A stretch of 64,000 nt of DNA from contig NC_021592.1 in NCBI RefSeq assembly GCF_000152265.2, positions 310,001 to 374,000 on the forward strand. The letters are read 5' to 3'. How positions within the stretch are numbered: the stretch's first letter is position 1; each line of letters opens with the position of its first letter. The notes under the pieces were generated by a model, which worked only from the letters and a program-made list of their open reading frames with translations, searched no databases and was not told where the DNA came from. Shown piece after piece: positions 1 to 9,762 of this stretch. The translations under genes and the position numbers were made by a program. Source of the stretch: Ferroplasma acidarmanus Fer1. Lineage in GTDB: Archaea > Thermoplasmatota > Thermoplasmata > Thermoplasmatales > Thermoplasmataceae.

Positions 1-79
1 TATCTTTTCCCATATCCACATGTATTCATTTATATTTTAAATGCTTTTATTGTAATCTGGATCCGGAATTGTGATAAAA

Positions 80-107
80 ATTAATAATATATGAATGATT
101 ACTTAAC
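80..107 (+). promoter_or_regulatory. Leaderless-type promoter of the HMG-CoA reductase gene
   Basis: An AT-rich run (AAATTAATAATATATG) sits about 20 bases before the ATG at 108. This fits an archaeal TATA element that would start transcription at or just before the start codon. No Shine-Dalgarno-like sequence is visible in front of the ATG. Confidence 0.4.
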
Positions 108-1343
108 ATGGATTCATTAATACATGGCTTTCATAAGATGACCGTAGATGAAAGAAGACAGATCATCAGGGAGTTTTCAGGCCTCTCTTCAGAAGATATG
201 GAGGCAATGGATTACAGGATGGATATTAGCACCGCCGGAAATATGATAGAAAATGTGTATACTATTATGGATTATCCAGTGGGAATTGCCACAAACTTCA
301 AAATTAATGATAAAGAATATTTAATACCTATGAGCCTCGAAGAACCATCTGTTATAGCTGCGTGTTCCAATGCCGCCAGATATGCACGGCCAGGAGGCTT
401 TACCGCATATTCTACTAATTCTTATATGCGGGGCGAAATTGAATTATATAATGTACCGGACCCGGATTATGCAGCCATAAATATTCTTAAAAATAAGGAA
501 AATATATTGAAAATGGCAAATACAAGATCAAAAACACTCTCAGGCATGAATGCTGGTGCAAAATCAATAGACCTGCATTTTGTTAATAATGAACTTATAA
601 TTAATATTATAATAGATGTGGCTGATGCTATGGGCGCTAATATAATAAATACCATGCTCGAATATGTGTCAGGCTATATAGAAGAACTCACAGGAGGACA
701 GGCAAATCTCAGGATCATGAGCAACCTTACAACAGAAAGAATTACATATGCATATGCAAAATTTGACGGGAAAATGCTTGGAGAGGAAACAGTGGATAGG
801 ATAATACGGGCAAATGAATTTGCAAAAAATGATATATACCGTGCCACTACCCATAATAAGGGTATAATGAACGGCATCGATGCTGTGCTTCTGGCAACCA
901 TGAATGATTTCAGGGCACAGGAAGCAAACTCACATGCCTATGCATCCATGGGTGGATATGGCCCACTGACAGAGTATAGAAAAGACATTGACGGGAATTT
1001 GATTGGATCAATAAAAATCCCTATAGCTGTTGGCACAGTAGGCGGGGCAACAAAAACATCCAGAAAAGCAATGCTTGCAATGAAGATAATGGGAATACAT
1101 GGATCCGGTGAATTTTCAAATATCCTGGGTTCAGTCGGGCTGGCACAAAATTTTGCAGCACTGCGGGCACTGGCAGCAGAGGGAATCCAGAGCGGGCATA
1201 TGAAATTGCATGCAAGAAATATAGCTATTGCAGCAGGTGCTACAGGAGAAATGGTTGAAAAAGTTGCCGGCGAGATGATATCCACCGGGAGCATTAGCTA
1301 CACAGCAGCAGTCGATATAATTAAAAAATTTAGGGATGAATAA
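108..1343 (+). CDS. mvaA: Hydroxymethylglutaryl-CoA reductase, class II (bacterial type)
   Basis: This enzyme reduces HMG-CoA to mevalonate and commits carbon to isoprenoid ether lipids; it is cytosolic. At 411 residues it has the class II signatures: SLEEPS with catalytic Glu78/79, DAMGAN at 173-178, HNKGIMNG with Lys251, Asp267 in the MNDFRA motif, and His368 in the HMKLHARN motif. These match the Glu-Lys-Asp-His set of Pseudomonas mevalonii HMGR. Most archaea use class I; Thermoplasmatales and Archaeoglobus are known for the bacterial class II form, presumed acquired. The cofactor (NADH or NADPH) cannot be read off. It probably leads a three-gene transcript with the TPR and hydrolase genes, spaced by 2 and 1 bases. 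Confidence 0.96.
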   Translation: MDSLIHGFHKMTVDERRQIIREFSGLSSEDMEAMDYRMDISTAGNMIENVYTIMDYPVGIATNFKINDKEYLIPMSLEEPSVIAACSNAARYARPGGFTAYSTNSYMRGEIELYNVPDPDYAAINILKNKENILKMANTRSKTLSGMNAGAKSIDLHFVNNELIINIIIDVADAMGANIINTMLEYVSGYIEELTGGQANLRIMSNLTTERITYAYAKFDGKMLGEETVDRIIRANEFAKNDIYRATTHNKGIMNGIDAVLLATMNDFRAQEANSHAYASMGGYGPLTEYRKDIDGNLIGSIKIPIAVGTVGGATKTSRKAMLAMKIMGIHGSGEFSNILGSVGLAQNFAALRALAAEGIQSGHMKLHARNIAIAAGATGEMVEKVAGEMISTGSISYTAAVDIIKKFRDE

Positions 1344-1345
1344 AT

Positions 1346-2074
1346 ATGGAAGAATACGAACAGAATATAAAGAATGGGGATGCATTTGTTAAGAAGGAAA
1401 AATTCATGGATGCTATCAGGGAGTATACTAAAGCATATGACGCAATTTCAGAGGATGACATAAAAGCTGAAATTTGTTATAAACTCTCCCAGTGTTATTC
1501 TTCCCTGGATCACAAAAGCACAGAAAATCCGCTTAAATATGCAGAAGAGTCACTTGAACTCCACCACAAACTTGGAGATAGCGAGCTTGAGGTAATGGAT
1601 CTGATAAATATTGGCTATATTTATCTGGACAGTGGCAAAAGGGAAGATGGGATTTCTTATTTCAATAAAGCTATAGAGGCAGCAGATGCTATAAAGGATG
1701 TTACTTTATTTGCACTTTCAAACAATGCAAAGGCAGAGGCACTTTCCAGCCTGAAATCCAAACAGGCAGAGGCAATGAAAATATATGATAACGTTCTGGA
1801 ACTAACAGAGAAGTCAGAAGATTGGGAGAATTACTTCGAGGCATTGTATGGGAAAATTAGCATATTACGTGATGCCGATATCAATGCTGCCTTCGATGCT
1901 GGAAAAGCAGGGCTGGATAAAATAGATACGGTAATGAATACTATTAAAACAAAGAAGGATAAAAAAGAATTTAAAGACTCTGTTTCATACCTCTATGACT
2001 CTGTATCTGATATTGCAATGGAGCTTGAAAATATAGATGAAGCTATGAAAATAGCAGCCAGGTCAAAGGAATAA
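1346..2074 (+). CDS. TPR-repeat protein
   Basis: A 242-residue helical protein with tandem repeats of the tetratricopeptide type. Examples are a repeat near residues 10-35 (DAIREYTKAYDA), one near 95-115 (DGISYFNKAIEAADA), and further degenerate repeats up to residue 215. It has no signal peptide or membrane segment. TPR proteins are scaffolds for protein-protein contacts; the partner is unknown. The gene starts 2 bases after the HMG-CoA reductase stop and ends 1 base before the hydrolase start, so the three are very likely co-transcribed. No enzymatic role is visible. Confidence 0.8.
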   Translation: MEEYEQNIKNGDAFVKKEKFMDAIREYTKAYDAISEDDIKAEICYKLSQCYSSLDHKSTENPLKYAEESLELHHKLGDSELEVMDLINIGYIYLDSGKREDGISYFNKAIEAADAIKDVTLFALSNNAKAEALSSLKSKQAEAMKIYDNVLELTEKSEDWENYFEALYGKISILRDADINAAFDAGKAGLDKIDTVMNTIKTKKDKKEFKDSVSYLYDSVSDIAMELENIDEAMKIAARSKE

Positions 2075-2075
2075 A

Positions 2076-2795
2076 ATGGAAAGAAAATACTGTACAACCC
2101 GGTATGGAAAACTGTCATACCTGGATGGCAACTCCGGTTATCCTGTAATTTTTTTGCACGGTTTTGGTGGTACAGGAAACACATGGCTGAAAACCACGCC
2201 GTACCTGGAAAAATGCATACGGCCAGTACTTGTGGATTTGCTCGGGCATGGCCATTCTGATAAGCCAGATATAGAATATACAGTACAGCAACAGGCTGAA
2301 TCCATCGTTGATTTAATCAATACACTTGATATTTCTAAATTTTCCATTGCAGGAAACTCCTATGGGGGCTGGATTACGCTGAAACTTGCATCAGGAATGC
2401 TGGAACCTGATATGATTTTCCCTGTTGATAGCGCTGGAATCTCGCCTGCTTTAAGCAATGGAAGCAGGGAGAATATGAACCGCGTTCTTGATTCCATTTT
2501 GAAATTAAGGAATTATAATAACAGAAACGCATTGGAAAGAATAATGGAAAATAATAAAAAACAGGAAGAGAAAATAAGCGATACAGCTTTAGGCAATATC
2601 AAAAGCAAAACAACTATAATATGGGGAAGTGTGGATAATATAATACCTGTATCCTATGGGCATGCCATGGAAAGCAAAATTTCTGGCAGTGAATTAATTG
2701 TTATGCCTGATGCCAGCCACACACCATTTATAGATATGCCCAAGGAATTCGCAGAAATAATAAACAGAAAAATTAAAGAATACTCTCTCTGTTAA
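2076..2795 (+). CDS. Alpha/beta hydrolase
   Basis: A 239-residue alpha/beta hydrolase with a complete catalytic set: oxyanion motif HGFGG (28-32), nucleophile elbow GNSYGG with Ser95, Asp187 in WGSVDN, and His215 in DASHTPF. The cap region around residues 110-165 is short and helical. The family covers esterases, lipases, C-C hydrolases and related enzymes; the substrate cannot be told from sequence. Its place at the end of a tight cluster with HMG-CoA reductase is the only hint of context. It is convergent with the next gene, with the two stop codons abutting. Confidence 0.88.
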   Translation: MERKYCTTRYGKLSYLDGNSGYPVIFLHGFGGTGNTWLKTTPYLEKCIRPVLVDLLGHGHSDKPDIEYTVQQQAESIVDLINTLDISKFSIAGNSYGGWITLKLASGMLEPDMIFPVDSAGISPALSNGSRENMNRVLDSILKLRNYNNRNALERIMENNKKQEEKISDTALGNIKSKTTIIWGSVDNIIPVSYGHAMESKISGSELIVMPDASHTPFIDMPKEFAEIINRKIKEYSLC

Positions 2796-3305
2796 TCACA
2801 TTTTTCCAGTTTGTTTCCTGATTCTATCAACAATATTTTTGTATTCTTCATACCTCTCCCTGTCCTCATCGCTAAATGCAAGGAAATTTTTTGATGGCAA
2901 TATATAACGATCACCATTTAGAGCCAGTTCCGGAAACTTTTCATCTCCGGATACAGATATGCTAATATCATGAATATCGGCAAATTTTATTTTCTGATAT
3001 TCTGCACTGTCTTTTTCATTATCAATCTCCTGAATTTTTGCAGATTGGTTTAAATTGTAATGCTGGAAGATAGTTTTAATCATGTTTTTTAAATCATTAT
3101 AAAGATCCTCAGGCTCCACAGGGTCTGTAGCTCCAGGAACAATAAGTGAATCAATGTAATCCATATCCTTTCTCAGATGAAGTTTTTCTTCTATATATTT
3201 ACCGGAAAATATACGGTAAATTTCAAGGCTATCCTTATTTATTATGATTTTAAAAATGCCACCTCTGGATAGCGGAACCTTCCATGCGTTATCAATACTT
3301 TTCAT
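2796..3305 (-). CDS. Hypothetical protein
   Basis: A 169-residue soluble protein I do not recognise. It is rich in charged residues, has no Cys, no membrane segment and no signal peptide. The N-terminal half looks like beta strands, followed by a helical stretch near residues 75-95 and a charged helical C-terminus (DEDRERYEEY). The ATG start at 3305 follows an AT-rich stretch. It runs in the same direction as the small gene at 3350-3583, 44 bases upstream, so the two may be co-transcribed. Confidence 0.6.
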   Translation of the reverse strand: MKSIDNAWKVPLSRGGIFKIIINKDSLEIYRIFSGKYIEEKLHLRKDMDYIDSLIVPGATDPVEPEDLYNDLKNMIKTIFQHYNLNQSAKIQEIDNEKDSAEYQKIKFADIHDISISVSGDEKFPELALNGDRYILPSKNFLAFSDEDRERYEEYKNIVDRIRKQTGKM

Positions 3306-3349
3306 ATAACTGAATATCCGGGATGTTAATTAAATATTCCCACCAGCGC

Positions 3350-3583
3350 TTATTCTAACTTTGCCTTTGCTATCTGGTTGAATTTTGTAACGTTCCCATC
3401 ATCATCTATACTCAGATAAACGGTATAATGAAAGCCGGCATAGTCAAACTCTGTTGATACATCGTATCTATCGCTATTGTCTACTATGCTGTTAATTGTA
3501 AAGTTTGAGATGTTCTCCCCATACATATCCTTAATATTTTTTTCAGCAATGAGTTTAACATCTTTCATACTTTCTACTCCCAT
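3350..3583 (-). CDS. Small hypothetical protein
   Basis: A 77-residue protein of unknown function. The pattern of a helix (residues 7-20), then alternating strands with a YTVYLSIDDDGNVTKF segment, resembles small PepSY/cystatin-like folds, but this is only an impression. Two starts are possible: the ATG at 3583 or an in-frame ATG five codons later (MKDVKL). A GGGAG motif just upstream of the second ATG (in the MGVES codons) slightly favours the later start. It has no Cys and no membrane segment. Confidence 0.55.
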   Translation of the reverse strand: MGVESMKDVKLIAEKNIKDMYGENISNFTINSIVDNSDRYDVSTEFDYAGFHYTVYLSIDDDGNVTKFNQIAKAKLE

Positions 3584-3720
3584 AGGTGGTTATCTGTATT
3601 TTATTAATAATTGTTTCCAAATTGCAATTTATTTTTTATATTATTTGCAATATTAATAATTGTTGATCTGGATGTGATACCTGCATTAGGTGCATATAAA
3701 ATGTTAAGCAAACCAAAAAA

Positions 3721-4719
3721 TTATAAAATTTTTACCGGTTTAAAATAATGTTTTTTTGTTACTATCTGGTATTCATTCAACAATTCATTTTTGAAAAATA
3801 AGTATCTCTTTTTAATTTTTATATTATTATTTTTAAGAAATGTATAAGGATTATCTATAACCATTTTTAAAATATTTTCAGGGCTTACATAATTTAAAAA
3901 CCGTTGATACCTGTACAAAAAATCCATTTCCGAGAATATATCGGGCTCTGTGACAAAGACATTGTCAGTTCCCAGCATTAAATTTATATTATGCTTTAAA
4001 AATTTATTATAATCTGGCCTTTTACCATAGAATATATTTGACCGGGGAGTTATTACAATACTTACATTATTTTTACTTATTTTATCTAAATCATTATCAT
4101 TCGATTCTATTCCGTGTATCAATAGATCCGGTTTCAAATTCATAACCTTATCTATATCTTCATTTATATTTTCGCTGAAATGCAAAGCAAATATTTTATT
4201 TTTTTTATGGGTTTTAATGCTGATATCATAGATATCGTTGTAATCCATATCTGAGATTGAACTTATGCCTATACCGTTAGAATTGGCTATGATTTTATCT
4301 ATGTCATCGTTATTGTAAGGCCTTGCAAATATTACGGGTTTTATAAACTTTTTATTTCCTCTTTTTATCATATTTATTCCCTTCAACCCATTTTCACGGA
4401 AATCAAAATATGATATTATTCCATTTTTCTCCATAAAATTGTTGGTCTTTGATATATAATTTATTACTTCATTGTCATCAGCATTATCTAAAAATCTATG
4501 CTTTAAGCCATCCGGACCCACAATTTCAGGCAATGTGCCTTTCGGCTCTTCGTTTATAAATGAATCACCCACATGTGTATGGGCATTTACGGGCATTGGA
4601 ATTAATGTACCATGGTTCATATTTCCTGTTTTATTACTATATATTTCGCCGGTGTCATCGACTTTTAATGTACCTCTTCGCAACTTTCCATTATAATATA
4701 TATTGCCTGAAAATTCCAT
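3721..4719 (-). CDS. Amidohydrolase-superfamily deaminase-like protein (candidate riboflavin-pathway deaminase)
   Basis: A 332-residue metal-dependent hydrolase. Motifs in order are the metal-binding NAHTH (His47, His49), a deaminase-type HxxE (His180-Phe-Ser-Glu183), His202 in LLIHG, TPRSNIFYG near 224-232 (the 'CPxSN' loop of cytosine, guanine and SAH deaminases), and Asp252 in LGTDN. This set belongs to the deaminase branch rather than to dihydroorotase or urease. It is divergent from the riboflavin operon, with only 86 bases between. The pathway here uses GTP cyclohydrolase II and a stand-alone reductase, so it needs a separate pyrimidine deaminase, and no RibD deaminase domain is present. 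I infer, without proof, that this protein does that step. The gene is strikingly AT-rich. Confidence 0.75.
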   Translation of the reverse strand: MEFSGNIYYNGKLRRGTLKVDDTGEIYSNKTGNMNHGTLIPMPVNAHTHVGDSFINEEPKGTLPEIVGPDGLKHRFLDNADDNEVINYISKTNNFMEKNGIISYFDFRENGLKGINMIKRGNKKFIKPVIFARPYNNDDIDKIIANSNGIGISSISDMDYNDIYDISIKTHKKNKIFALHFSENINEDIDKVMNLKPDLLIHGIESNDNDLDKISKNNVSIVITPRSNIFYGKRPDYNKFLKHNINLMLGTDNVFVTEPDIFSEMDFLYRYQRFLNYVSPENILKMVIDNPYTFLKNNNIKIKKRYLFFKNELLNEYQIVTKKHYFKPVKIL

Positions 4720-4805
4720 TTTTTATAATTGATATATATTATAAAAGTTTAACTCATAATTAGGTAATATCTCAAAATTGTTATATTAGTTCTTAATAAG
4801 GTTAT
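4720..4805. promoter_or_regulatory. Divergent promoter region between the amidohydrolase and riboflavin genes
   Basis: These 86 AT-rich bases separate two divergent starts. TATA-like runs lie near 4733-4745 (serving the minus-strand gene) and near 4778-4797 (serving the plus-strand gene). Shared control of both genes is plausible. An archaeal RbkR operator could lie here, but I could not identify a convincing palindrome. Confidence 0.4.
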
Positions 4806-5375
4806 ATGATTCCATATATTATAATAAACGTTGCAATGTCGCTAAATGGCAAAATATCGGCTATAAATGGAAGATACAGGATTTCAAATGACATTGACAT
4901 GACCAGGGTAATGGATATAAGGAAAAATGTTGACGGCGTATTACTGGGGGCTAACAGCGTAAAGGTAGATAATCCGGTTTTGAATTATGCAAAGAATAGA
5001 ATAATTTTAGATGAGAAATTTAGATTAAACGACAATTACCATGTATTCGATGGAAAATCAAAATCATATATATTTTCAAAAAATAATAAGAAAATAAAAA
5101 ATGCGGAAATAATAATTTTAGATGATTTGTCAATAACCAGTATATTAAAAAAACTATATGATATGGGAATAAAAAGCATACTGGTAGAAGGGGGTTCCAA
5201 TGTTATAAATCAATTTATAGATGAAAAAATATTTGATGAATTTTATATATTTATAAATCCCGGCTTAATATTGGATGGAATATCCTTGTTTAAAGAGGAA
5301 ATGAAATTAAATTATAAAATATCCATGGAAGGTGAGGGTTTATTATTGAATATTAAAGGTATTAATAGTTTTTAA
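4806..5375 (+). CDS. arfC: 2,5-diamino-6-ribosylamino-4(3H)-pyrimidinone 5'-phosphate reductase (RibD C-terminal family)
   Basis: A 189-residue stand-alone reductase of the RibD-C/dihydrofolate-reductase fold, acting after GTP ring opening in riboflavin synthesis. Visible family motifs are NVAMSLNGKI near the start, MDIRKNVDGVLLGANSV near 37-53, DNPVLNY, and the late VEGGSNVINQF motif near 130. In archaea and fungi the reductase works before the deaminase, unlike bacterial bifunctional RibD; here no deaminase domain is attached. It is slightly shorter than the usual 215-230 residues. First gene of the plus-strand riboflavin operon, 44 bases before ribB. Confidence 0.88.
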   Translation: MIPYIIINVAMSLNGKISAINGRYRISNDIDMTRVMDIRKNVDGVLLGANSVKVDNPVLNYAKNRIILDEKFRLNDNYHVFDGKSKSYIFSKNNKKIKNAEIIILDDLSITSILKKLYDMGIKSILVEGGSNVINQFIDEKIFDEFYIFINPGLILDGISLFKEEMKLNYKISMEGEGLLLNIKGINSF

Positions 5376-5419
5376 AATTATTAACTCATTTATAAGTATT
5401 TACCAAATAATTAAATAAT

Positions 5420-6615
<1,196 letters not shown>

Positions 6616-6624
6616 GTGATCTAA

Positions 6625-7029
6625 ATGAAAATAGGAATGGTAGTTGCAGAATTTAATTATGATATAACAATGATGATGGTGGAGAGAGCTAAAGATTATG
6701 CAGATTTTCTAGGTGTTGAGTATAAAATACTTAAAGTACCGGGAACTTTTGATATACCCTTAGGAATTAAAAAATTGTTAAAAATTGACGATATAGATGG
6801 CATAATAGCAATAGGTGCTGTGATAAAAGGGGAAACCGATCATCACAGAATAATAATGGAAAATGCAGCAAGAAAAATAACTGATTTATCATTGGAATAT
6901 GAAAAACCTGTTGCTTTAGGCATATCCGGTCCCGGGGAATCCAGATTGCAGGCTGAAGCCAGAATAGACATGGCAAAAGAAGCTCTGGAAAGCTGCGTTA
7001 AAATGGTTAAATCATTGAATAATTTATAA
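6625..7029 (+). CDS. ribH: 6,7-dimethyl-8-ribityllumazine synthase
   Basis: A 134-residue lumazine synthase that condenses the ribitylaminouracil with the butanone phosphate. It has the conserved N-terminal VAEFNYDIT, VPGTFDIPLGIKKLL, IAIGAVIKGETDHH (with the catalytic His of the DHH segment), and the late KPVALGISG. The length is close to other archaeal RibH, which form 60-meric or pentameric assemblies. A GGTGAT sequence a few bases before the ATG may act as the ribosome-binding site. It is the last gene of the operon and converges on the gene at 7076-7354. Confidence 0.95.
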   Translation: MKIGMVVAEFNYDITMMMVERAKDYADFLGVEYKILKVPGTFDIPLGIKKLLKIDDIDGIIAIGAVIKGETDHHRIIMENAARKITDLSLEYEKPVALGISGPGESRLQAEARIDMAKEALESCVKMVKSLNNL

Positions 7030-7075
7030 ATTTATTTTAATATATTATTTGGAAATTTCATAATAAAATTTAATA
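7030..7075. terminator. AT-rich convergent intergenic region, probable terminators
   Basis: Between two convergent stop codons lie 46 bases rich in T on both strands, including TTTATTTTAAT and the opposite-strand equivalent. Archaeal termination commonly uses oligo-T tracts, so ending of both transcripts here is likely. Confidence 0.4.
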
Positions 7076-7354
7076 TTATTTTTTATTTTTCTTCGGGTCA
7101 TAACTATAATTGTCATATTTTGTTCTGTACCATGCTGCGGTCATAACAATTGTGACTATCACAAAGAATCCTGTAATTGCAACAGAATATGCATTTGGAT
7201 CATAACCATTGTATGTACCGGATGTCAGTGCAGCTGTAACTATCACAATGCCCACCATAGTTATCACGAAGGCTTTGACTCCTCTTTCATCTTTCTTTTT
7301 CGGCTCAACATTTTCTCTGCTTATTTCAGCCTGATCAATTTCTTTTTCTTCCAT
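7076..7354 (-). CDS. Small membrane protein linked to the YeeE/YedE transporter
   Basis: A 92-residue protein with a charged N-terminus (residues 1-27), two predicted membrane helices (about 28-47 and 56-74) and a basic C-terminal tail (PKKNKK). I do not recognise a family. The start codon directly follows the stop of the transporter gene (stop and start contiguous), which suggests translational coupling and a shared role in the same membrane complex. No catalytic residues or Cys are present. Confidence 0.7.
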   Translation of the reverse strand: MEEKEIDQAEISRENVEPKKKDERGVKAFVITMVGIVIVTAALTSGTYNGYDPNAYSVAITGFFVIVTIVMTAAWYRTKYDNYSYDPKKNKK

Positions 7355-8524
7355 TTAGTTCACCTTCTTGTATATTAAACGTGCAGCAATTAGCAGGAAT
7401 ATTATCACTACTATAAAGAATTCCAGGCTACTTACTGCCATCTGCAAATCACCACTCAATATATGCCCTGAAGCACAGCCATCTGCCATCCTTGCTCCTA
7501 GTAACATCATGAAGCCACCGGTAAAAGCACCTCCTGCCCTTTTTATCTGGCTATTCCCAAACCTTGTCTCCCATGAAGGTGGAATAACACTGTTGAATGA
7601 TTGGAATCTCCTTGTAAAGAATATTGAAGCCAGAAAAGCACCGAATAGAGTACCTATATCACTGAAAGGCTCCCATCCTATTGTATGGACAACAAGAGTG
7701 CTATAACTATATGCCCCTGCCGGAAGCCATAATTTTGCCACAATCCACGAATATGTTGTTGATTCGCCAAAGATCTGGTGTAGAAACATTTCCAGTACAA
7801 CCATTAGCCCTATAATTATTCCTACGGACATCATGACCACACCAAATAATTTAGATGAAACAGTCCAGTGATAATTTACTTTCTCAGCAATATTGTTCTT
7901 GCCAAGTGGCATAGAAGCCCCTTCCATAAGCATTCCCGCAGTTTCTATGTATTTTTCCTGTTCGACTGTACTCATTTTCCTTGATTTGTGCAATGAAGTA
8001 TATGCACAGCTTTTTCCTCCCTTATACCTTGGAAGGAAATATGCTATGGAAAACATAACTATCGCCCATACAACTGCTATTCCAAATCCAACATATAGAT
8101 TTGTATCTACTTTGCCACCAAAATAAATTTGCCCAAAATTATCGTAGCTCACTAACCATTGCCCGAACGATGTCTGATATATCAGTGTCCAGGATGCTGC
8201 CCCAAGCAATCCACCAAGCAGCGCGTATATGGCGTCACGCCTTCCTTCCCCGAGTCCCATCCATACCGTACCTGGAACATATCCTGAAACCGCAATTCCA
8301 ACTCCGAACAATGCAGCTCCGAAGGCCACACCCAGTACATAATCGGGCTTAACTCCCCAATGGAATGCAACCCCAAAGGCAGCCAGCCCATAAAGTGCAA
8401 GAGCTCCTGCTCCTATAGCTATTGCTATACATCCTACAAATAACCTATCCTGCCATTTACCTAACCTTAGAAGTACCTCGGGATTAGATATTCCCCAGGC
8501 TTCAGCGAGCCCTCCTATTACCAT
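7355..8524 (-). CDS. YeeE/YedE family transporter (sulfur-compound uptake)
   Basis: A 389-residue polytopic membrane protein of the YeeE/YedE (DUF395) family; TsuA members carry thiosulfate. It has two homologous halves: the first with the SGYVPGT and GLGEGRRDA loops (about residues 60-77), the second with GGAFTGGFMMLLGARMADGC then ASGH (about 330-350). The second-half Cys of DGCASGH is kept, but the equivalent first-half position is Val, so substrate relay may differ. The annotated ATG at 8524 lies inside what looks like the first helix. The frame stays open upstream for about 20 codons with membrane-like sequence (SVTAWEWIGLFIG) to a TAA, without ATG, GTG or TTG. The true start is therefore unclear or non-canonical. 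Confidence 0.85.
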   Translation of the reverse strand: MVIGGLAEAWGISNPEVLLRLGKWQDRLFVGCIAIAIGAGALALYGLAAFGVAFHWGVKPDYVLGVAFGAALFGVGIAVSGYVPGTVWMGLGEGRRDAIYALLGGLLGAASWTLIYQTSFGQWLVSYDNFGQIYFGGKVDTNLYVGFGIAVVWAIVMFSIAYFLPRYKGGKSCAYTSLHKSRKMSTVEQEKYIETAGMLMEGASMPLGKNNIAEKVNYHWTVSSKLFGVVMMSVGIIIGLMVVLEMFLHQIFGESTTYSWIVAKLWLPAGAYSYSTLVVHTIGWEPFSDIGTLFGAFLASIFFTRRFQSFNSVIPPSWETRFGNSQIKRAGGAFTGGFMMLLGARMADGCASGHILSGDLQMAVSSLEFFIVVIIFLLIAARLIYKKVN

Positions 8525-9211
8525 TCCAATAAATAAACCAATCCATTCCCATGCAGTTACACTAATTGATCTGCTCCACTTAATTTAGGACAGTTATCAT
8601 TGAGAATATATAAAAGATGACAATATCCCAGAAATCTGCTACATTTCTGATTATTGGCATATATAGAAATATACAGATTAACCACTCCGGGTACTTAATT
8701 TATCTGGAAATCCAGTAAAGATCACAAGGATATGCTGCAAAAGTAGGATGATAAGGTTTGTCTATGGAAATATAGCAAAATAAAGGATTTTATTAATCTA
8801 ACCATATCATCAAAAGTGTCCAAATTTAGAGGGGGCACACCACTAATCATTTCCTTCACTCTTTTATCTGGTTTCTATTACTTACAAATTAACAGTATTT
8901 TTAGGTATTTTAAACTGTATGCTTATATATAAGGTATCTTATTAAAATACTATAATATTATATAATTTATATTTTTTACGGGAACCTAAATCTTGAAATG
9001 ACATTATTCAATTCATTAATAAAGCAGCTAATTTATAGACTGCTCTTGTACCTTTATTCTAATGATAATTGATTCCGAATAGCGATTATATATCTATTTG
9101 GGAGAACGTACTATCAGATATCCCCACATAAACATAGTATAAAAATGAAAGTTTAATATTTCATGAAAATTATTACAAATATATTAATATATGATTTAAG
9201 TATAATTATTG
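8525..9211. other. Long gene-free AT-rich stretch with mobile-element debris
   Basis: Almost 700 bases carry no convincing gene. The first ~60 bases continue the transporter reading frame without a standard start. The notable element is the first copy of an exact 37-bp repeat at 9000-9036. Read on the plus strand it gives TLFNSLIKQLIY, followed by RLLLYLYSN, which looks like a transposase C-terminus. The rest is simple AT-rich sequence that I cannot interpret. Confidence 0.6.
9000..9036 (+). repeat. 37-bp direct repeat, copy 1
   Basis: These 37 bases (starting GACATTATTCAATTCATTAA) recur identically at 9726-9762 in the same orientation. Exact repetition of this length cannot be chance. The pair brackets the HIT gene, 726 bases apart start to start. 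The reading frame of the repeat resembles the end of a transposase, so it is most likely insertion-sequence residue. Confidence 0.9.
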
Positions 9212-9625
9212 ATGTGCATATTTTGTGATATCGTTAATGATAAGGTAAAATCACATAAGATATATGAGACTAATAAAACATTAGCGTTTTTAGATATACA
9301 TCCAATCTCAAATGGACATATACTGGTTATTCCAAAAGAACATTATAAAGATATATATGAAATGGATAGTAATATATTAATTGAAACTATAAAAACGGTA
9401 AAAGCAATTACAGGAATATTAAAGGATAAATTAAATATCAACGCAGTAAATATAATGAATTCCAACGGTGAGATAGCGAATCAAACGGTATTTCATTACC
9501 ATATACATGTTATTCCACGGAGGGAAAATGATAATTTAAATTTTATAGATGAGTGGTGGCTTAATAAAATTATTAAAGTTAATGATGAAAATTTAAATGG
9601 CATAATGAATAAATTAAAAAGTTAA
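9212..9625 (+). CDS. HIT-family nucleotide hydrolase/transferase
   Basis: A 137-residue histidine-triad protein (Hint/AppA type) that would cleave nucleoside phosphoramidates or dinucleoside polyphosphates. It has CIFCDIV at the N-terminus, the NGHILVIPKEHY segment (34-45), NSNGE near 88, and the active-site triad HYHIHVIPR near residues 103-111. A TTG codon lies one codon before the ATG at 9212; I prefer the ATG. The gene is much more AT-rich than most of the window and lies alone between two exact 37-bp repeats, which suggests it moved as a unit or was bracketed by insertion sequences. Confidence 0.88.
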   Translation: MCIFCDIVNDKVKSHKIYETNKTLAFLDIHPISNGHILVIPKEHYKDIYEMDSNILIETIKTVKAITGILKDKLNINAVNIMNSNGEIANQTVFHYHIHVIPRRENDNLNFIDEWWLNKIIKVNDENLNGIMNKLKS

Positions 9626-9692
9626 ATATTATATTTACTTTATATTATAACTTCTATATTTATTTATAATTTTATCAGGATTAAAATTTGTT

Positions 9693-9729
9693 GGTGTTTT
9701 TTTCTCCAAACTGTATAGATAAAGGGACA
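9693..9729 (+). repeat. Diverged repeat with CTGTATAG core, copy A
   Basis: The segment GGTGTTTTTTTCTCCAAACT continues into GTATAGATAAAGGGACA. It matches 17946-17984 (GGTGTATTTTCCAGACTGTA, then TAGA, AAAG and GACA) with a few indels. It may be the terminus of an insertion sequence. It ends exactly where the second 37-bp repeat begins. Confidence 0.5.
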
Positions 9730-9762
9730 TTATTCAATTCATTAATAAAGCAGCTAATTTAT
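9726..9762 (+). repeat. 37-bp direct repeat, copy 2
   Basis: Identical to 9000-9036 over 37 bases; the two copies diverge immediately on both sides. It lies 101 bases after the HIT gene stop. See copy 1 for interpretation. Confidence 0.9.
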
